In this document: positions 46,621-56,279 of the stretch, piece after piece
Numbering within the stretch: the first letter of the stretch is position 1
Layout of the letters: each line of letters opens with the position of its first letter
Assembly: GCA_027366635.1 (NCBI GenBank)
Contig: DAHXNE010000012.1
Location: forward strand, 1-64,000
Source: Gammaproteobacteria bacterium
GTDB lineage: Bacteria; Pseudomonadota; Gammaproteobacteria; Steroidobacterales; Steroidobacteraceae
Length of the DNA stretch: 64,000 nucleotides
Direction of reading: 5' to 3'
Program-made: the position numbers and the translations under genes
The notes under the pieces: generated by a model
What the model saw: the letters and a program-made list of their open reading frames with translations, nothing else
Database searches by the model: none
Told to the model about the DNA's origin: nothing

Positions 46621-47490
46621 ATGAGCCACCAGTTCGGCAAGCACATGCCGGCGGCGGATCTGCCGATCCGGCCCGGCGAACCCATGCGGCTCTCGAGGCG
46701 GGTCTGGCGGGTCACCTGCGGCAATGCCGGGATGATGACCGGCCCGGGCACCAACAGCTACCTGATCGCCGGCACGGACGAGTGGACACTGATCGATCCG
46801 GGTCCGGCGCACACGAGCCACCTGCGGGCGCTCCAGGCCCTGTCCGCGGCGCCCATCCGTCGAATCCTCGTCACCCATACCCACCCCGACCACTCGCCCG
46901 GGGCGGCGGCGTTGCAGAACCGGACGGGAGCAGTGCTGCTCGGGCGATCGAATCGGACCGCCTGCGGCCAGGATTGCAGCTTCGTTCCGCAACGCGAGCT
47001 TGCCGATGGCGAGCGGATTACGCTCGGGCCGGAAACGGCGCTGCGCGTCATTCACACCCCGGGGCACGCCTCGAATCATCTGTGTTACTTGCTCGAGCCG
47101 GACCGGCTGTTGTTCACCGGCGATCACATCATTCAGGGCTCGACCGTGCTCATCGATCCGCCCGACGGCGACATGGCGTGCTACATCACCTCGCTCGAGC
47201 GTCTGTTGCGCGAGGACCTGGCGGCGCTGGCGCCCGGTCATGGCACGCTGATCGCTCGCCCCCACGACGCGCTACGCGCGCTCATCGCCCACCGGCTGCG
47301 CCGAGAAGCGCAAGTACTGGCGGCACTGCGCGGCGGGGGACCCGCCGACCTGACGGCCCTGGTCGCGCAGGTGTATACCGACGTGCTTCCCGCACTGCAT
47401 CCTCTCGCCGCGCGCTCGCTGCTCGCGCATCTGCTGAAGCTGCAGGCCGACGGCTTCGCGCACCAGGATCAGGGGTACTGGAGCCCCTGA
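46621..47490 (+). CDS. Metallo-beta-lactamase-fold hydrolase, LACTB2-like
   Basis: A 289-aa hydrolase. The zinc motif VTHTHPDHSPG (HxHxDH) is at about 92-102, HTPGHASNH and FTGDHIIQGST follow, and APGHGTLI supplies another histidine. A C-terminal winged-helix segment (about 215-285, ALIAHRLRREAQVLAAL) is the LACTB2-type addition, found in endoribonuclease and thioesterase relatives. It lacks the features of persulfide dioxygenase (ETHE1), so despite the nearby sulfide-type regulator I do not assign that role. It is divergent from ygiD. Confidence 0.88.
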   Translation: MSHQFGKHMPAADLPIRPGEPMRLSRRVWRVTCGNAGMMTGPGTNSYLIAGTDEWTLIDPGPAHTSHLRALQALSAAPIRRILVTHTHPDHSPGAAALQNRTGAVLLGRSNRTACGQDCSFVPQRELADGERITLGPETALRVIHTPGHASNHLCYLLEPDRLLFTGDHIIQGSTVLIDPPDGDMACYITSLERLLREDLAALAPGHGTLIARPHDALRALIAHRLRREAQVLAALRGGGPADLTALVAQVYTDVLPALHPLAARSLLAHLLKLQADGFAHQDQGYWSP

Positions 47491-47515
47491 GCTCCACCGC
47501 TCGCCGCGCCGACCC

Positions 47516-50500
47516 TCATGCCGCCGCGGTGGCGCGCGAGCGCCCCGAGATCAGCCCGATGATGACCGGCATGACGAGCAGCACCAGGGGCAGCTGCAGC
47601 AACGCGCCGGCGATGATCGCGATGGCGAGCGGCTGCAACATCTGATCACCCGAGCCGCTGATCGCCGCACCGAGCGGCAGGAGCGCCAGGATCATGGCAA
47701 GCGTGCTCATGGTGATCGGCCGCAGGCGGTTGCGGGCCGCCTCGTAGATCGCCTGCTGCGGCGGCATCGTCTTGCACAGCTCCTGATACTCCGAGATCAG
47801 GAAGATCGCCATCTCCGTGGAGATGCCGATGATCATCACCATGCCCATCATGGCCGTGATGTTCAGCTGCACGCCGGCCAGCCACAGACCGATGAACACC
47901 GCGCCGGTAGAGAACAACGCGCTGGCAATGACGACACCGGGCAGCGAGAAGCGCTCGTACAGGAACAGCAACAGAATGAACTCCGCAATGAGCGCCGCGG
48001 TGAACACCTTGATCATCCCGCGCACCGCCGCCTGCTCCTGCTTGTACTGCCCGCCGAGTGTGTAATAGACCCCGCGCGGAATCATCCCCGGGCGCTCGAG
48101 CACATGCTGCACCGCCGTAATCGCCGCTCCGAGGCTGCCGCCATCTCTGATGCGCGCGGTCACAGGCACGATCTGCGCCAGGTTGTTGCGGATGAGACGG
48201 GGCCGTCCGGCGACAAACTTGACCCGCGCCACGGTGGCGAGCCGCATGATCCGCCCGTCCGGCGCGCGAATGAGGAGATTGCCGAGTTCGTTGCGATAGA
48301 TTTTGCCCTGTGGCGGATCGAGCCAGAGCCGCACGCCGACGTTGCGGATGGCGCCCAGATACTGGGTCACGACCGAACCGTACAGATAGTGATGCAGCTG
48401 GCTCGCCACGTCCTGCGCCGTCACGCCCTCCATCGCCGCCGCCGCGCGCTTGACGTGGATCTCCAGCTCGTCTCCCGCAGGCACCAACCCGCTGTCGACC
48501 GACGACGGCTGAATGGCGCGAATCTTGGCGATCGCCGCGGCCACCCGCCGGGCAACCGCCGGCAGCAACGCCGGATTCTTGGCCGTGAGGTTGATCACCA
48601 CCGGCTGCGGACGTCCGACCAGATCGCCGATCATGTCGCTCATCATCTGCGCGGTGTCGAAATGAACCCCGGGCACCTGCAGGGAAATCTTGCGCGAGAT
48701 CTCGTCCATCACCGCCCAGATGTCCGGCCGCATCGTCGCGGGAATGAGCCGCACGAAGAAATCGCCCTCGTACGTCGCGTTCAGGTCGCCCCCGAGCCCG
48801 GCGCCCGTGCGCCGCGAGAAGCTCTCGACGTACGGGTCCTTCTGCAGAATCGACTCGATCTCGAGCAGTTCCCGGTTGGACTCGGGCAGGGAGGTCCCGG
48901 GCTTGGTGTGGTAATTGAGCACGAAGCCGCCTTCATCCATTCTCGGCATGAAGCCGGTGGCCACATGCGTATAGGCGAAAAAACCCATGATCAGGAGCGC
49001 CACGATTCCCGGCACCAGCAACAGCGGCCGATCGAGCAGCTTATTCAGGGTGCGGCGGTGGCCACGCACGAACCAAGTCTCCCGGCCGTGCGCCGGATCC
49101 TTGAACGTCTTGAAGTCGATGAAGCTGCGGGCCAGCAGCGGCACCGTGAAGGCCGTCAGCAGCAGCGAGATGATGAGCGCCGAGGCCACCGTGAGCGAAA
49201 GAAACTTGAAGAACGCACCGGTAACGCCCGAGAGAAAAGCGAGCGGAATGAAGATGATGATGGTCGCCAGACTCGAGCCGAGCAATGGACCGAAGAATTC
49301 CTTGGCGGCCTGCAGCACCGTGGCCTGTGGGTTCACGATATGCGGCAAGCCCGTGCGGCGGGCGATGTGCTCGACCATGACGATCACGTCGTCGATCATC
49401 AGCCCGATCGCCGCGGCAATGCCGCCAAGGGTCATGATGTTCAGCGTCATGCCGAGCAGCGACAGCAGCAGCACCGTGATCAGCACCGACAGTGGCACCA
49501 CGATCATGGCCACCATCGTCACGCGCCAATTGCGCAGGAACGCCAACAGGACCATGCCGGCGAAGACCAGGCCGATCAGGATCGCCTCCTCGAGCGCCGA
49601 CACCGAGGAGCGCACCAGCTGCGTCTGGTCGTACCACTTGTCCAGGTGGATGGCGGGCGGCTGGGTCTTCATGAACGCCGCGAGCTTGCGCTTGACCTCC
49701 TGAGCGAGCTTCAGGGAATCGGCGGAGCTTTGCTGATAGACATTGATGTTGACGCCCGGGTGGCCGTTGTCATCGACAATCAGCCACCTCGGCACCGAGC
49801 CCATGGTGACGGTGGCGATCTGCCCGAGGCGCACGATGCCGTCGGGGCCAACGCGCAGCGCCACGTTGCGCACCGAAGCAATCGAGTGGAAGGCGTTGTC
49901 GCTGATCGCGAGATACAGCAGATCATTGTCTTGCAGCCTGCCGACCCCGCGGATGATGTTGGTCTGCGCAAGCGCCCGGGAGACCTGCGTCAGCGTCAGT
50001 CCATAGGCGGACAGCTCGCGCGGATTGACACGGACTTGTACCTCCGGCGTCGCTCCTCCGAGCACACCCACCTTGCGCACACCGGCGATGCCGGTGAGCA
50101 GGGGCGCGATCTGATACTTCGCCAGGCGCCTCAGCGCCGCGTACGACACCGTGTTCGAGGTCAGCGCGTAGGCGGCGAACGGCATCAGGATAAACGGGCT
50201 CATCCTGATCACGATGTATGTCGTGCCCTTCGGCAGCGCCGGCAGCTCCTGGGCGAAGGCGGCGTCTACCCTGAGCACCGCCTGCTTCATGTTGGAGCCC
50301 CAGGGGAAGTCGACGAAGATCTGCGCCGATCCGCGCGAAGTGGTCGAGCTGACGTCCACGGCGCCCGGCACCGCCCGGGCGACGCGCTCCAGCGGCTCGG
50401 TCACATCGATCAGCATCTGCCGCGGCGGCACGTGTCCGCTGCTCACCTCGACGCGGATACGAGGAAAACTGGTGACCGGAAACAGCCCCACCGGTATGAC

Positions 50501-50590
50501 GATCCACGCGAACACCCCGGCCAGGCCCAGCGCGAACGCGATCGTCAGCAGCGAGCGCCGATGGCGCTCGACCCAATCGATAAAAGTCAC
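47516..50590 (-). CDS. RND efflux permease (pump 2)
   Basis: A 1024-aa RND transporter with the two-repeat plan. Helix 4 contains AAIGLMIDDVIVMVEHI with its aspartate pair; helix 10 contains MVMIIGISTEMAIFLISEY, where the hydrophobic glycine run is interrupted by Thr-Glu, as in heavy-metal (CzcA/CusA) relatives. Periplasmic loops lie at about 35-330 and 560-850. It does not show the methionine-rich copper relay of CusA, so the substrate is uncertain. The ATG overlaps the adaptor stop by ATGA. The operon order is outer-membrane protein, adaptor, permease. Confidence 0.92.
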   Translation of the reverse strand: MTFIDWVERHRRSLLTIAFALGLAGVFAWIVIPVGLFPVTSFPRIRVEVSSGHVPPRQMLIDVTEPLERVARAVPGAVDVSSTTSRGSAQIFVDFPWGSNMKQAVLRVDAAFAQELPALPKGTTYIVIRMSPFILMPFAAYALTSNTVSYAALRRLAKYQIAPLLTGIAGVRKVGVLGGATPEVQVRVNPRELSAYGLTLTQVSRALAQTNIIRGVGRLQDNDLLYLAISDNAFHSIASVRNVALRVGPDGIVRLGQIATVTMGSVPRWLIVDDNGHPGVNINVYQQSSADSLKLAQEVKRKLAAFMKTQPPAIHLDKWYDQTQLVRSSVSALEEAILIGLVFAGMVLLAFLRNWRVTMVAMIVVPLSVLITVLLLSLLGMTLNIMTLGGIAAAIGLMIDDVIVMVEHIARRTGLPHIVNPQATVLQAAKEFFGPLLGSSLATIIIFIPLAFLSGVTGAFFKFLSLTVASALIISLLLTAFTVPLLARSFIDFKTFKDPAHGRETWFVRGHRRTLNKLLDRPLLLVPGIVALLIMGFFAYTHVATGFMPRMDEGGFVLNYHTKPGTSLPESNRELLEIESILQKDPYVESFSRRTGAGLGGDLNATYEGDFFVRLIPATMRPDIWAVMDEISRKISLQVPGVHFDTAQMMSDMIGDLVGRPQPVVINLTAKNPALLPAVARRVAAAIAKIRAIQPSSVDSGLVPAGDELEIHVKRAAAAMEGVTAQDVASQLHHYLYGSVVTQYLGAIRNVGVRLWLDPPQGKIYRNELGNLLIRAPDGRIMRLATVARVKFVAGRPRLIRNNLAQIVPVTARIRDGGSLGAAITAVQHVLERPGMIPRGVYYTLGGQYKQEQAAVRGMIKVFTAALIAEFILLLFLYERFSLPGVVIASALFSTGAVFIGLWLAGVQLNITAMMGMVMIIGISTEMAIFLISEYQELCKTMPPQQAIYEAARNRLRPITMSTLAMILALLPLGAAISGSGDQMLQPLAIAIIAGALLQLPLVLLVMPVIIGLISGRSRATAAA

Positions 50591-51648
50591 CGCCGCGCTC
50601 CGCGCGAACGCGGATCGGCCAGCCGGATTCGCATGCCATTGCTGAGCTGGTGATTTCCCGTCAACACCAGGGGCGCGCGGGCCACGAGCGGCCCGGTGAT
50701 GACATTGCGGTCACCATGGGAATCCACGATGCGCACGCGCACCTGGTGCGCAATCTGATCGACGGCTTGCACGACATACGTCGCGCCACTGCTGTTGACC
50801 AGAATGGCCGCATGGGGCACGACGTAACCGCGCACCTCCCGGGTCGTGATCACCGCCTCGCCCATCTCCCCGGGCATGAATCGCCCCGGCGGCAGCGCGA
50901 TCTCGATCGGCACCAGGCCCGAGCCGGACAGGGTCACCTCCCCGCGCAGCACCACCCGCCCGGCCACCGATCGCTGCCCGCCGATCAGCGTGACGCGCGC
51001 CCGGTCGCCGGCGTTGATTTCCCCCGCCTGGGCGGGAACCACCCCGGCGGTCAGCACCAGGGCGCGCGGCGCGGCCAGATCCAGCAGCGGCGAACCCGGT
51101 GTGACGATCGCACCGGGACTGGCCGTGAGCGCGGTCACGATGGCCGAGAACGGCGCACGGACGATATTTGAGCCGGAGGCTCCGAGCGACTGGAAAGCCC
51201 GCAGTTGGGCGCGCGCATCGGTCATCGACCTCTCGGCGTCGTCCAGCTGCTGCGCGGTCGCCAGATGCTCGGCGACGAGCTTGCGCGTGCTGACCAGCAG
51301 ATGCCGCGCCACGACCAGGGCGGATCGCGCCTGCGCATACGCGGCGGCGGTCTGCGGACTCGGCATCAGGCGCACCAGCGGCGCGCCCCGGGAGACCGCC
51401 TCGCCGAGACGCACATAGACCTCGCCCACGACCGCCGACACCGGCGCCATGATCGTCTTGCGGCCCGCGCTGCTCGGCCCTATGGTGCCGTACGCGATGA
51501 CTTGGTGCGGTAGGACGCCCTCCTTCAGTTGCGCCAGCGTGACCCGCACGCTCGGTTTCACCTGCGCTGCGCCGGCATGCGCCGGTGGCAATCCGGCGAG
51601 CAGACCGAGCGCGACGCAAGCGGCGGGGGCGATAGATCGACGGCTCAT
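50587..51648 (-). CDS. RND periplasmic adaptor (pump 2)
   Basis: A 353-aa membrane fusion protein with a cleavable signal peptide (near AHA-GA, residue 26). The lipoyl segments GTIGPSSAGRKTIMAPVSAVVGEVYVRLG (split by strand turns) and NIVRAPFSAIVTALTASPGAIV flank a short helical hairpin (about 108-155). Beta-barrel and C-terminal domains follow, with RFMPGEMGEAVI and the permissive end VVPHAAILVNSSGATYV. It overlaps the permease by 4 bp and sits 2 bp after the outer-membrane gene. Confidence 0.92.
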   Translation of the reverse strand: MSRRSIAPAACVALGLLAGLPPAHAGAAQVKPSVRVTLAQLKEGVLPHQVIAYGTIGPSSAGRKTIMAPVSAVVGEVYVRLGEAVSRGAPLVRLMPSPQTAAAYAQARSALVVARHLLVSTRKLVAEHLATAQQLDDAERSMTDARAQLRAFQSLGASGSNIVRAPFSAIVTALTASPGAIVTPGSPLLDLAAPRALVLTAGVVPAQAGEINAGDRARVTLIGGQRSVAGRVVLRGEVTLSGSGLVPIEIALPPGRFMPGEMGEAVITTREVRGYVVPHAAILVNSSGATYVVQAVDQIAHQVRVRIVDSHGDRNVITGPLVARAPLVLTGNHQLSNGMRIRLADPRSRGARR

Positions 51649-51650
51649 CG

Positions 51651-53036
51651 TTACAGTGTCCTCGGCTGTGCGGGCAGGGCCATGCGGATCCGCGGCAACC
51701 CGAGCCCCAGATCAACGGTGAGAGCCACGCGCGCCTCGCCCAGTGACAGCTCGAGCGCATTGGCCTCGATCCTGCGCTCCAGAGCGGTCGTCTCGTAGTC
51801 GACCAGGGAGCGCTGATCCAGATTGTCCTCGGCGTAGGCCTTGCGGGCGGCTGCCGACATCGACTCCGCTGCCCGCGCCGCGCGGCGCGCGCGCGCCACA
51901 TCCGCGCTGAGCTGGCCGATCCGCGCCGCCAGCCCTCGCGCCATCCCCACCGCCTGGTCGAGCCGCGATTGATACTGCTCATGCAACAGCCGCCGCGTCG
52001 CGCGCGCCACCGCGATCTGTCCCTGGTTGCGATCGAAGATCGGCACACCGAAGGCGGCGGTGGGACCGGCATTGCGGGTGTTGGTATTGTCCTGATCCCA
52101 CTCGCCGCCCAACATCAGGGCGGGGAACTGGCCGATGATCGCCGTGCGCACGTTCTCGTCCGCCGAGCGGTACCCCAGCCTGAGCGCCACCAGGTCGGGA
52201 CGCCGGTCGGGCAAGTGCTCGATCAGGGACTGCAACGAGGGCGGCACCGGCGGCAGCACCGGCGCGGCGATGGCGAAGCGTACCCCCGGAGCCAGCCCGA
52301 GCAACGCGTCGAGATCCTGCCAGCCTCGCAGTTCGGTGAGATTCGCCGTGTCCAGGAATTGTTCCGCCAAAGCCTGGGCGGCGAGCAGCGGCGCGAGGGC
52401 CGCCAGGCCGAGCATACCGGCCTTGGTGGCCGAACGAACCGCGTGTACCTCCCGGTCCAACAGTCCGATCTCGCGCCGGGCCAGAGTGAGCGAGCGGCCG
52501 CCCCAGTAAAGATTGAGCGCGAGCACTCGCGCCTGCTGCGCGACCCGCCATTCCCGCCAGAGTAGGTCCGCGTCCACCTGACCGAGCGCGAAGTGTGCAG
52601 ACGCCACACGGGTGTGATAGGTCAAGATGGCCCGCACATTCTCGGTCAGAATGGCCGTCCAGGACGGCGAGACACCCGCGGACAGCAGCGGCTCGAAGTT
52701 CAGGCTGGCCGCCGGATTCGGCAGCAGAGAGGCCTGCAGCAGACCAGCCTGGGCGAGACCCTGCTCACCGCGCTGCGAGCGCAGCGCCGGATCGTTGAGC
52801 ACCGCGAGCAGCCCGACATCATCCAACGAGAGGGGCCCGGACAGGTCGATCCGCCTCGGACGAGCGCCCGGGCGCATCGGCGGCACCGTGGCGCGCAACA
52901 GCGACAGGCGCGGTGCAAGATCCGGTCCGCGCGCAAGCGGCAGCGCGTGATAGGTCGCGCAGCCACCGAGAAGCGCCGCGGCGGCCCAGACGGCCGCCCG
53001 GACCAGTGACTTGTGGCCGGCGCGGCCCGGCCGCAT
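51651..53036 (-). CDS. TolC-family outer-membrane lipoprotein (pump 2)
   Basis: A 461-aa outer-membrane efflux protein with lipobox LGGC (about residue 26), suggesting a CusC/OprM-like lipid anchor, and two long coiled-coil repeats. The start at 53036 puts the signal peptide at the N-terminus; an ATG at 53099 would add 21 residues. It is the first gene of the pump-2 operon and faces the two-component genes across about 230 bp. A lone GAGGAGAG lies 11 bases before the alternative start, so the choice is not certain. Confidence 0.88.
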   Translation of the reverse strand: MRPGRAGHKSLVRAAVWAAAALLGGCATYHALPLARGPDLAPRLSLLRATVPPMRPGARPRRIDLSGPLSLDDVGLLAVLNDPALRSQRGEQGLAQAGLLQASLLPNPAASLNFEPLLSAGVSPSWTAILTENVRAILTYHTRVASAHFALGQVDADLLWREWRVAQQARVLALNLYWGGRSLTLARREIGLLDREVHAVRSATKAGMLGLAALAPLLAAQALAEQFLDTANLTELRGWQDLDALLGLAPGVRFAIAAPVLPPVPPSLQSLIEHLPDRRPDLVALRLGYRSADENVRTAIIGQFPALMLGGEWDQDNTNTRNAGPTAAFGVPIFDRNQGQIAVARATRRLLHEQYQSRLDQAVGMARGLAARIGQLSADVARARRAARAAESMSAAARKAYAEDNLDQRSLVDYETTALERRIEANALELSLGEARVALTVDLGLGLPRIRMALPAQPRTL

Positions 53037-53183
53037 CCCGCGTTGCCCGCTCCAGAACCACCGGCCCGTACCGGGACCGCAATCGTCAATCCGAGACATG
53101 GGTCGTCTGTCTCTCCTCAAAATCATGTGTAGCCTTCGGGCACCGGCGACCCTCTGGCGGATACCACACCTTGGCAGGCATTG

Positions 53184-53199
53184 CTGACCAAGTCCTGAC
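53184..53199. promoter_or_regulatory. Direct repeat CTGAC, possible OmpR-type regulator site
   Basis: CTGAC occurs at 53184-53188 and 53195-53199, 11 bp apart, midway between the pump-2 operon and the OmpR-type regulator gene. OmpR/PhoB-class proteins bind such phased direct repeats. A CATAAT hexamer at 53226-53231 may be the rightward -10. Short motifs like this occur by chance, so it is a candidate only. Confidence 0.3.
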
Positions 53200-53267
53200 G
53201 AGCGCCACGGGACCGGAGTACGGATCATAATGGAGAGTGTGCTTCCGGCACAGCATCCGTAAAGGCC

Positions 53268-53948
53268 ATGAGAGTATTGCTGGTCGAAGATCACCAGGCC
53301 ATCCGCGAGATGATCGCCGATCATCTGCGCGAGCGCGGCTTTGCTGTTGACGCGGTCGGCCGCGGCGAACAGGCGATCGCGGCGGCACGCATAGCGCCCA
53401 TCGACGTCGTGGTCTTGGATCTCGGCCTGCCCGACACCGACGGCATTCAACTGCTCACGGCGCTACGTTCCTTGCATGCCGACGTGCCAGCCATCGTCGT
53501 GACGGCGCGTGACGGACTCGATGATCGGCTGTTGGGCCTGAACTCAGGCGCCGACGATTACATCGTCAAGCCGTTCAACCTTCTCGAGCTGGAAGCGCGC
53601 CTGCGCGCCGTGTTGCGCCGCGTCGGCAGCCGGCGCGAAAGCTGCTACGCACTCGGAGGCGTCACGTTCGACACACTCACACGCGAGGCCACCGCGCTCG
53701 GCCGACCGCTCGATCTGACCCGCCGGGAAGCCGCGCTGCTCGAGGAGCTGATGCGGATGGCGGGTCAGGTCATCACCAAGGATCTCCTCGAAGACCGCCT
53801 CTACGCCCTGGAGGACGCCGGCAGCGCCAATGCCCTCGAGGCGGCCGTGTCGCGTCTGCGGCGCAAGCTGGCCGGCGCACAGGTCCCGCTGTCCATTGAG
53901 ACCAAATGGGGCATCGGCTACCGCCTGGTCGAGGCGACCCCACGATGA
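53268..53948 (+). CDS. OmpR-family response regulator
   Basis: A 226-aa two-domain regulator. The receiver has the acidic pair Glu7-Asp8, phosphoacceptor Asp51 in VVVLDLGLPD and Lys101 in IVKPF. The C-terminal winged helix (about 130-222) contains LTRREAALLEELMRMAGQV and ends KWGIGYRLV. Its stop overlaps the start of the kinase gene (ATGA). The divergent pump-2 operon is the obvious target. The signal is unknown. Confidence 0.93.
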   Translation: MRVLLVEDHQAIREMIADHLRERGFAVDAVGRGEQAIAAARIAPIDVVVLDLGLPDTDGIQLLTALRSLHADVPAIVVTARDGLDDRLLGLNSGADDYIVKPFNLLELEARLRAVLRRVGSRRESCYALGGVTFDTLTREATALGRPLDLTRREAALLEELMRMAGQVITKDLLEDRLYALEDAGSANALEAAVSRLRRKLAGAQVPLSIETKWGIGYRLVEATPR

Positions 53949-55414
53949 GCCGCCCGCACAGCCTGAGGCTGCGGCTGCTCGGCGTGATGTTCGCGCTATT
54001 CACACTCGGGCTGGGCGCCTCGTTCGCCGAGTACCGCTTCGAGGTGCACAACATCATCGAGGGCCTGCACGCGCGCACACTGCAGAACCAGGCTCGCGAG
54101 CTCACCGACGCGATCCGCGTCGCGCCCGGCGGCGCGCTCAACCTGCGCATGCGCGCCGACTGGCGGCGCGTGTATGCCAACCCGTCGCGCCAGTTCACCT
54201 TCACCGTGTTCGGCCCGAATCACCGCCCACGCGCGTGGTCGGCGAACCTCGCGCACCCTCTGCCCTACATCCCGGTGGCCGCGCTCGACGGCGTGAGCCC
54301 GGTGGAATTCATCGGGGTGGGCGCCGCCAAGCAACCCATCGTCGCAGCCCGCGCCGCGGCCGGGAACACCGTGGTCGTCGCACGGCGCGGCATGAACCGC
54401 GCCACGTTGGTCGACAGCCTGTTTGCTGAGGACTCGGAGCACCTGTCCGTGCTCATTCCCTTCGCGCTCGCCGCGCTCGGGCTGATCTGGCTGATCAGCG
54501 GCTGGAGCCTGCAACCCATCGAGCGAGCCTCGCGGGAAGCCGCGCGTGTCGGCCCGGGCCAGCCGGACCTGCGCATCTCCGCACAAGAGCTGCCGCGGGA
54601 GATCCAGCCGCTGGTGGAAGCCGTCAACGGCGCGCTCGATCGCCTCTCGCGCGCCTATGCCCTCGAGCGGCGCCTCACGGCCGATGCCGCCCATGAGCTG
54701 CGCACGCCGCTCGCTGTGCTGAATCTGCGCCTGCAGCGCGCGCGCCTGACCGGCACGACGGACTGGCCGGCGCTCGAACGCGAGCTCAGCCAGATGGGCC
54801 GGCTTGTCGATCAACTCATCGACCTGGCGCGCAAGGAATCGCTTTCCCACGAGCACGGCGCGCAGGAGCTGCCGCTCGTCAACCTCTCACGCCTGACCCG
54901 CGAGGCCGCAGCCCAAGTATTACCACTGATGGAAGCGAACGGCCGCCGGCTCGAGGTCGATGTACCCAACACCGCACTGCTGCGCGGCCGGGCGGATGAC
55001 CTGCGCGACATGGTCCGCAATCTGCTCGACAACGCGCTGGTACATGGCCGGGGCTCGGTCCGCGCGCGCATCGTGCCGCCTGCCCCCGGCGGAACCGAAC
55101 TGACGCTGGAGGTGCGCGACGAGGGCTGCGGCGTCCCAGCGGGCCAGGAGGACTCGGTCTTCGAGCGCTTCCACCGGCTGAACGCGCAGACTCCCGGCTC
55201 CGGCCTGGGGCTGGCCATCGTGCGTCAGGTGGCCCGCAGCCACGGCGGCAACGCCCGCTTCGCGCCGGGGGAAGGGCGGATCGTGGTGCAGCTTCCCGGT
55301 GACTCGACGGCGGCGCGCGCCCGGTCGCGATTGAAAAATCCGCCCCCAGCCCCGATCACGAACGACAGCGCATCGGAGACGAATGATGATCGAAGTCAAC
55401 CTGACCACGTTTGA
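53945..55414 (+). CDS. Sensor histidine kinase, OmpR-partner type
   Basis: A 489-aa membrane kinase. A periplasmic sensor (about 35-160) lies between two helices (about 8-28 and 162-185). A HAMP-like linker precedes the dimerisation box with His250 in AAHELRTPLAVL. The ATPase domain has NLLDNALVHG (N-box), VRDEGCGVP (G1) and GSGLGLAIVRQVA (G2). The last 11 codons overlap the start of the CnoX gene, and the tail after the catalytic domain is hydrophilic. It pairs with the regulator upstream. Confidence 0.92.
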   Translation: MSRPHSLRLRLLGVMFALFTLGLGASFAEYRFEVHNIIEGLHARTLQNQARELTDAIRVAPGGALNLRMRADWRRVYANPSRQFTFTVFGPNHRPRAWSANLAHPLPYIPVAALDGVSPVEFIGVGAAKQPIVAARAAAGNTVVVARRGMNRATLVDSLFAEDSEHLSVLIPFALAALGLIWLISGWSLQPIERASREAARVGPGQPDLRISAQELPREIQPLVEAVNGALDRLSRAYALERRLTADAAHELRTPLAVLNLRLQRARLTGTTDWPALERELSQMGRLVDQLIDLARKESLSHEHGAQELPLVNLSRLTREAAAQVLPLMEANGRRLEVDVPNTALLRGRADDLRDMVRNLLDNALVHGRGSVRARIVPPAPGGTELTLEVRDEGCGVPAGQEDSVFERFHRLNAQTPGSGLGLAIVRQVARSHGGNARFAPGEGRIVVQLPGDSTAARARSRLKNPPPAPITNDSASETNDDRSQPDHV

Positions 55415-56255
55415 GCTCGAAGTCCTCGGGGCCTCGCGGAAACTGCCCGTTCTGGTGGACTTCTGGGCCCCGTGGTGCGGGCCGTGCCGCGCCCTGGGAC
55501 CGGTGCTCGAGCGCTTGGAGACGGCCTACGCAGAGCGGTTCAAGCTGGTGAAAGTCAACTCCGACGAGAACCCCGAGCTCTCGCAGCGCTACATGGTGCG
55601 CAGCATTCCGTACGTGCTCGCCTTCATCGACGGCAATCCCGCCGACGGCTTCATCGGCGCGCTGCCGGAGACCCAGGTGCGCGCGTTTCTCGATCGGCTG
55701 CTGCCCGGACCAGCGGAGTCCGAGCGCCGCCGCGCGCAGCAACTGATTGGACAGGGCGACGTCGCTGGCGCCATCGCCGCGCTGCGCGCCGCGCTGCGCA
55801 TCGACCCGGATCACGACGCGGCCAAACTCGACCTCGCCGATGTGCTGCTCAATCGTCTGCCCTGCGCTCCCGATGCGCGGCAGATTGCGGACGCGGACCA
55901 GGCGCTCTCGTCGGTGACCGCGCGCGCGCAGGGAGAAGCCCGTTACGGCTCGCTGACCACGCGCATCGAGACCTTGAGGGAAGCCGCGGCGCTTCCGGAA
56001 CTCGACACGCTCAAGGCAGCGGTGTCCGCGCAGCCCGACGATCTCAAGGCCCGCTCCGCGCTCGCCAGCAAGCACCTTGCCCGAGGCGAACTCGAACTCG
56101 CGCTCGAGCAGCTGATCGAGGTCATCCGGCGCGACCGGAATTACGATCAGGGCGCCGCCCGACGCACGTTCCTGTCCGTTCTGGACCTCGCCGCCGACCG
56201 GCCGGCTCTGGTGAGCGATTACCGCAAGAAGCTCTCGCTGCTGCTCAACCGCTGA
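55383..56255 (+). CDS. cnoX: CnoX/YbbN-type thioredoxin-TPR chaperedoxin
   Basis: A 290-aa protein. The N-terminal thioredoxin domain (about 1-108) has an intact active site WCGPC at 31-35, and the C-terminal part (about 120-290) is tetratricopeptide-like. CnoX proteins hold unfolding substrates during oxidative (hypochlorous) stress and pass them to GroEL/DnaK. E. coli CnoX has lost the CxxC pair, while this one keeps it and may also act as a reductase. Two adjacent ATGs (55383 and 55386) are possible; the GGAG at 55376 favours the second. It overlaps the kinase gene by 32 bp. Confidence 0.9.
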   Translation: MMIEVNLTTFELEVLGASRKLPVLVDFWAPWCGPCRALGPVLERLETAYAERFKLVKVNSDENPELSQRYMVRSIPYVLAFIDGNPADGFIGALPETQVRAFLDRLLPGPAESERRRAQQLIGQGDVAGAIAALRAALRIDPDHDAAKLDLADVLLNRLPCAPDARQIADADQALSSVTARAQGEARYGSLTTRIETLREAAALPELDTLKAAVSAQPDDLKARSALASKHLARGELELALEQLIEVIRRDRNYDQGAARRTFLSVLDLAADRPALVSDYRKKLSLLLNR

Positions 56256-56279
56256 CCCGGGACAGCACGATCGTGCGCG

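Noticed and set aside
46621-47490. Persulfide dioxygenase (ETHE1) role for the MBL gene near the sulfur-type regulator
   Set aside because: It has the LACTB2-type C-terminal winged helix and lacks ETHE1 features; proximity alone is not enough.
48104-50653. 849-codon plus-strand open frame opposite the pump-2 RND gene
   Set aside because: Antisense shadow; His/Arg/Asp-rich translation typical of reversed hydrophobic membrane protein codons.
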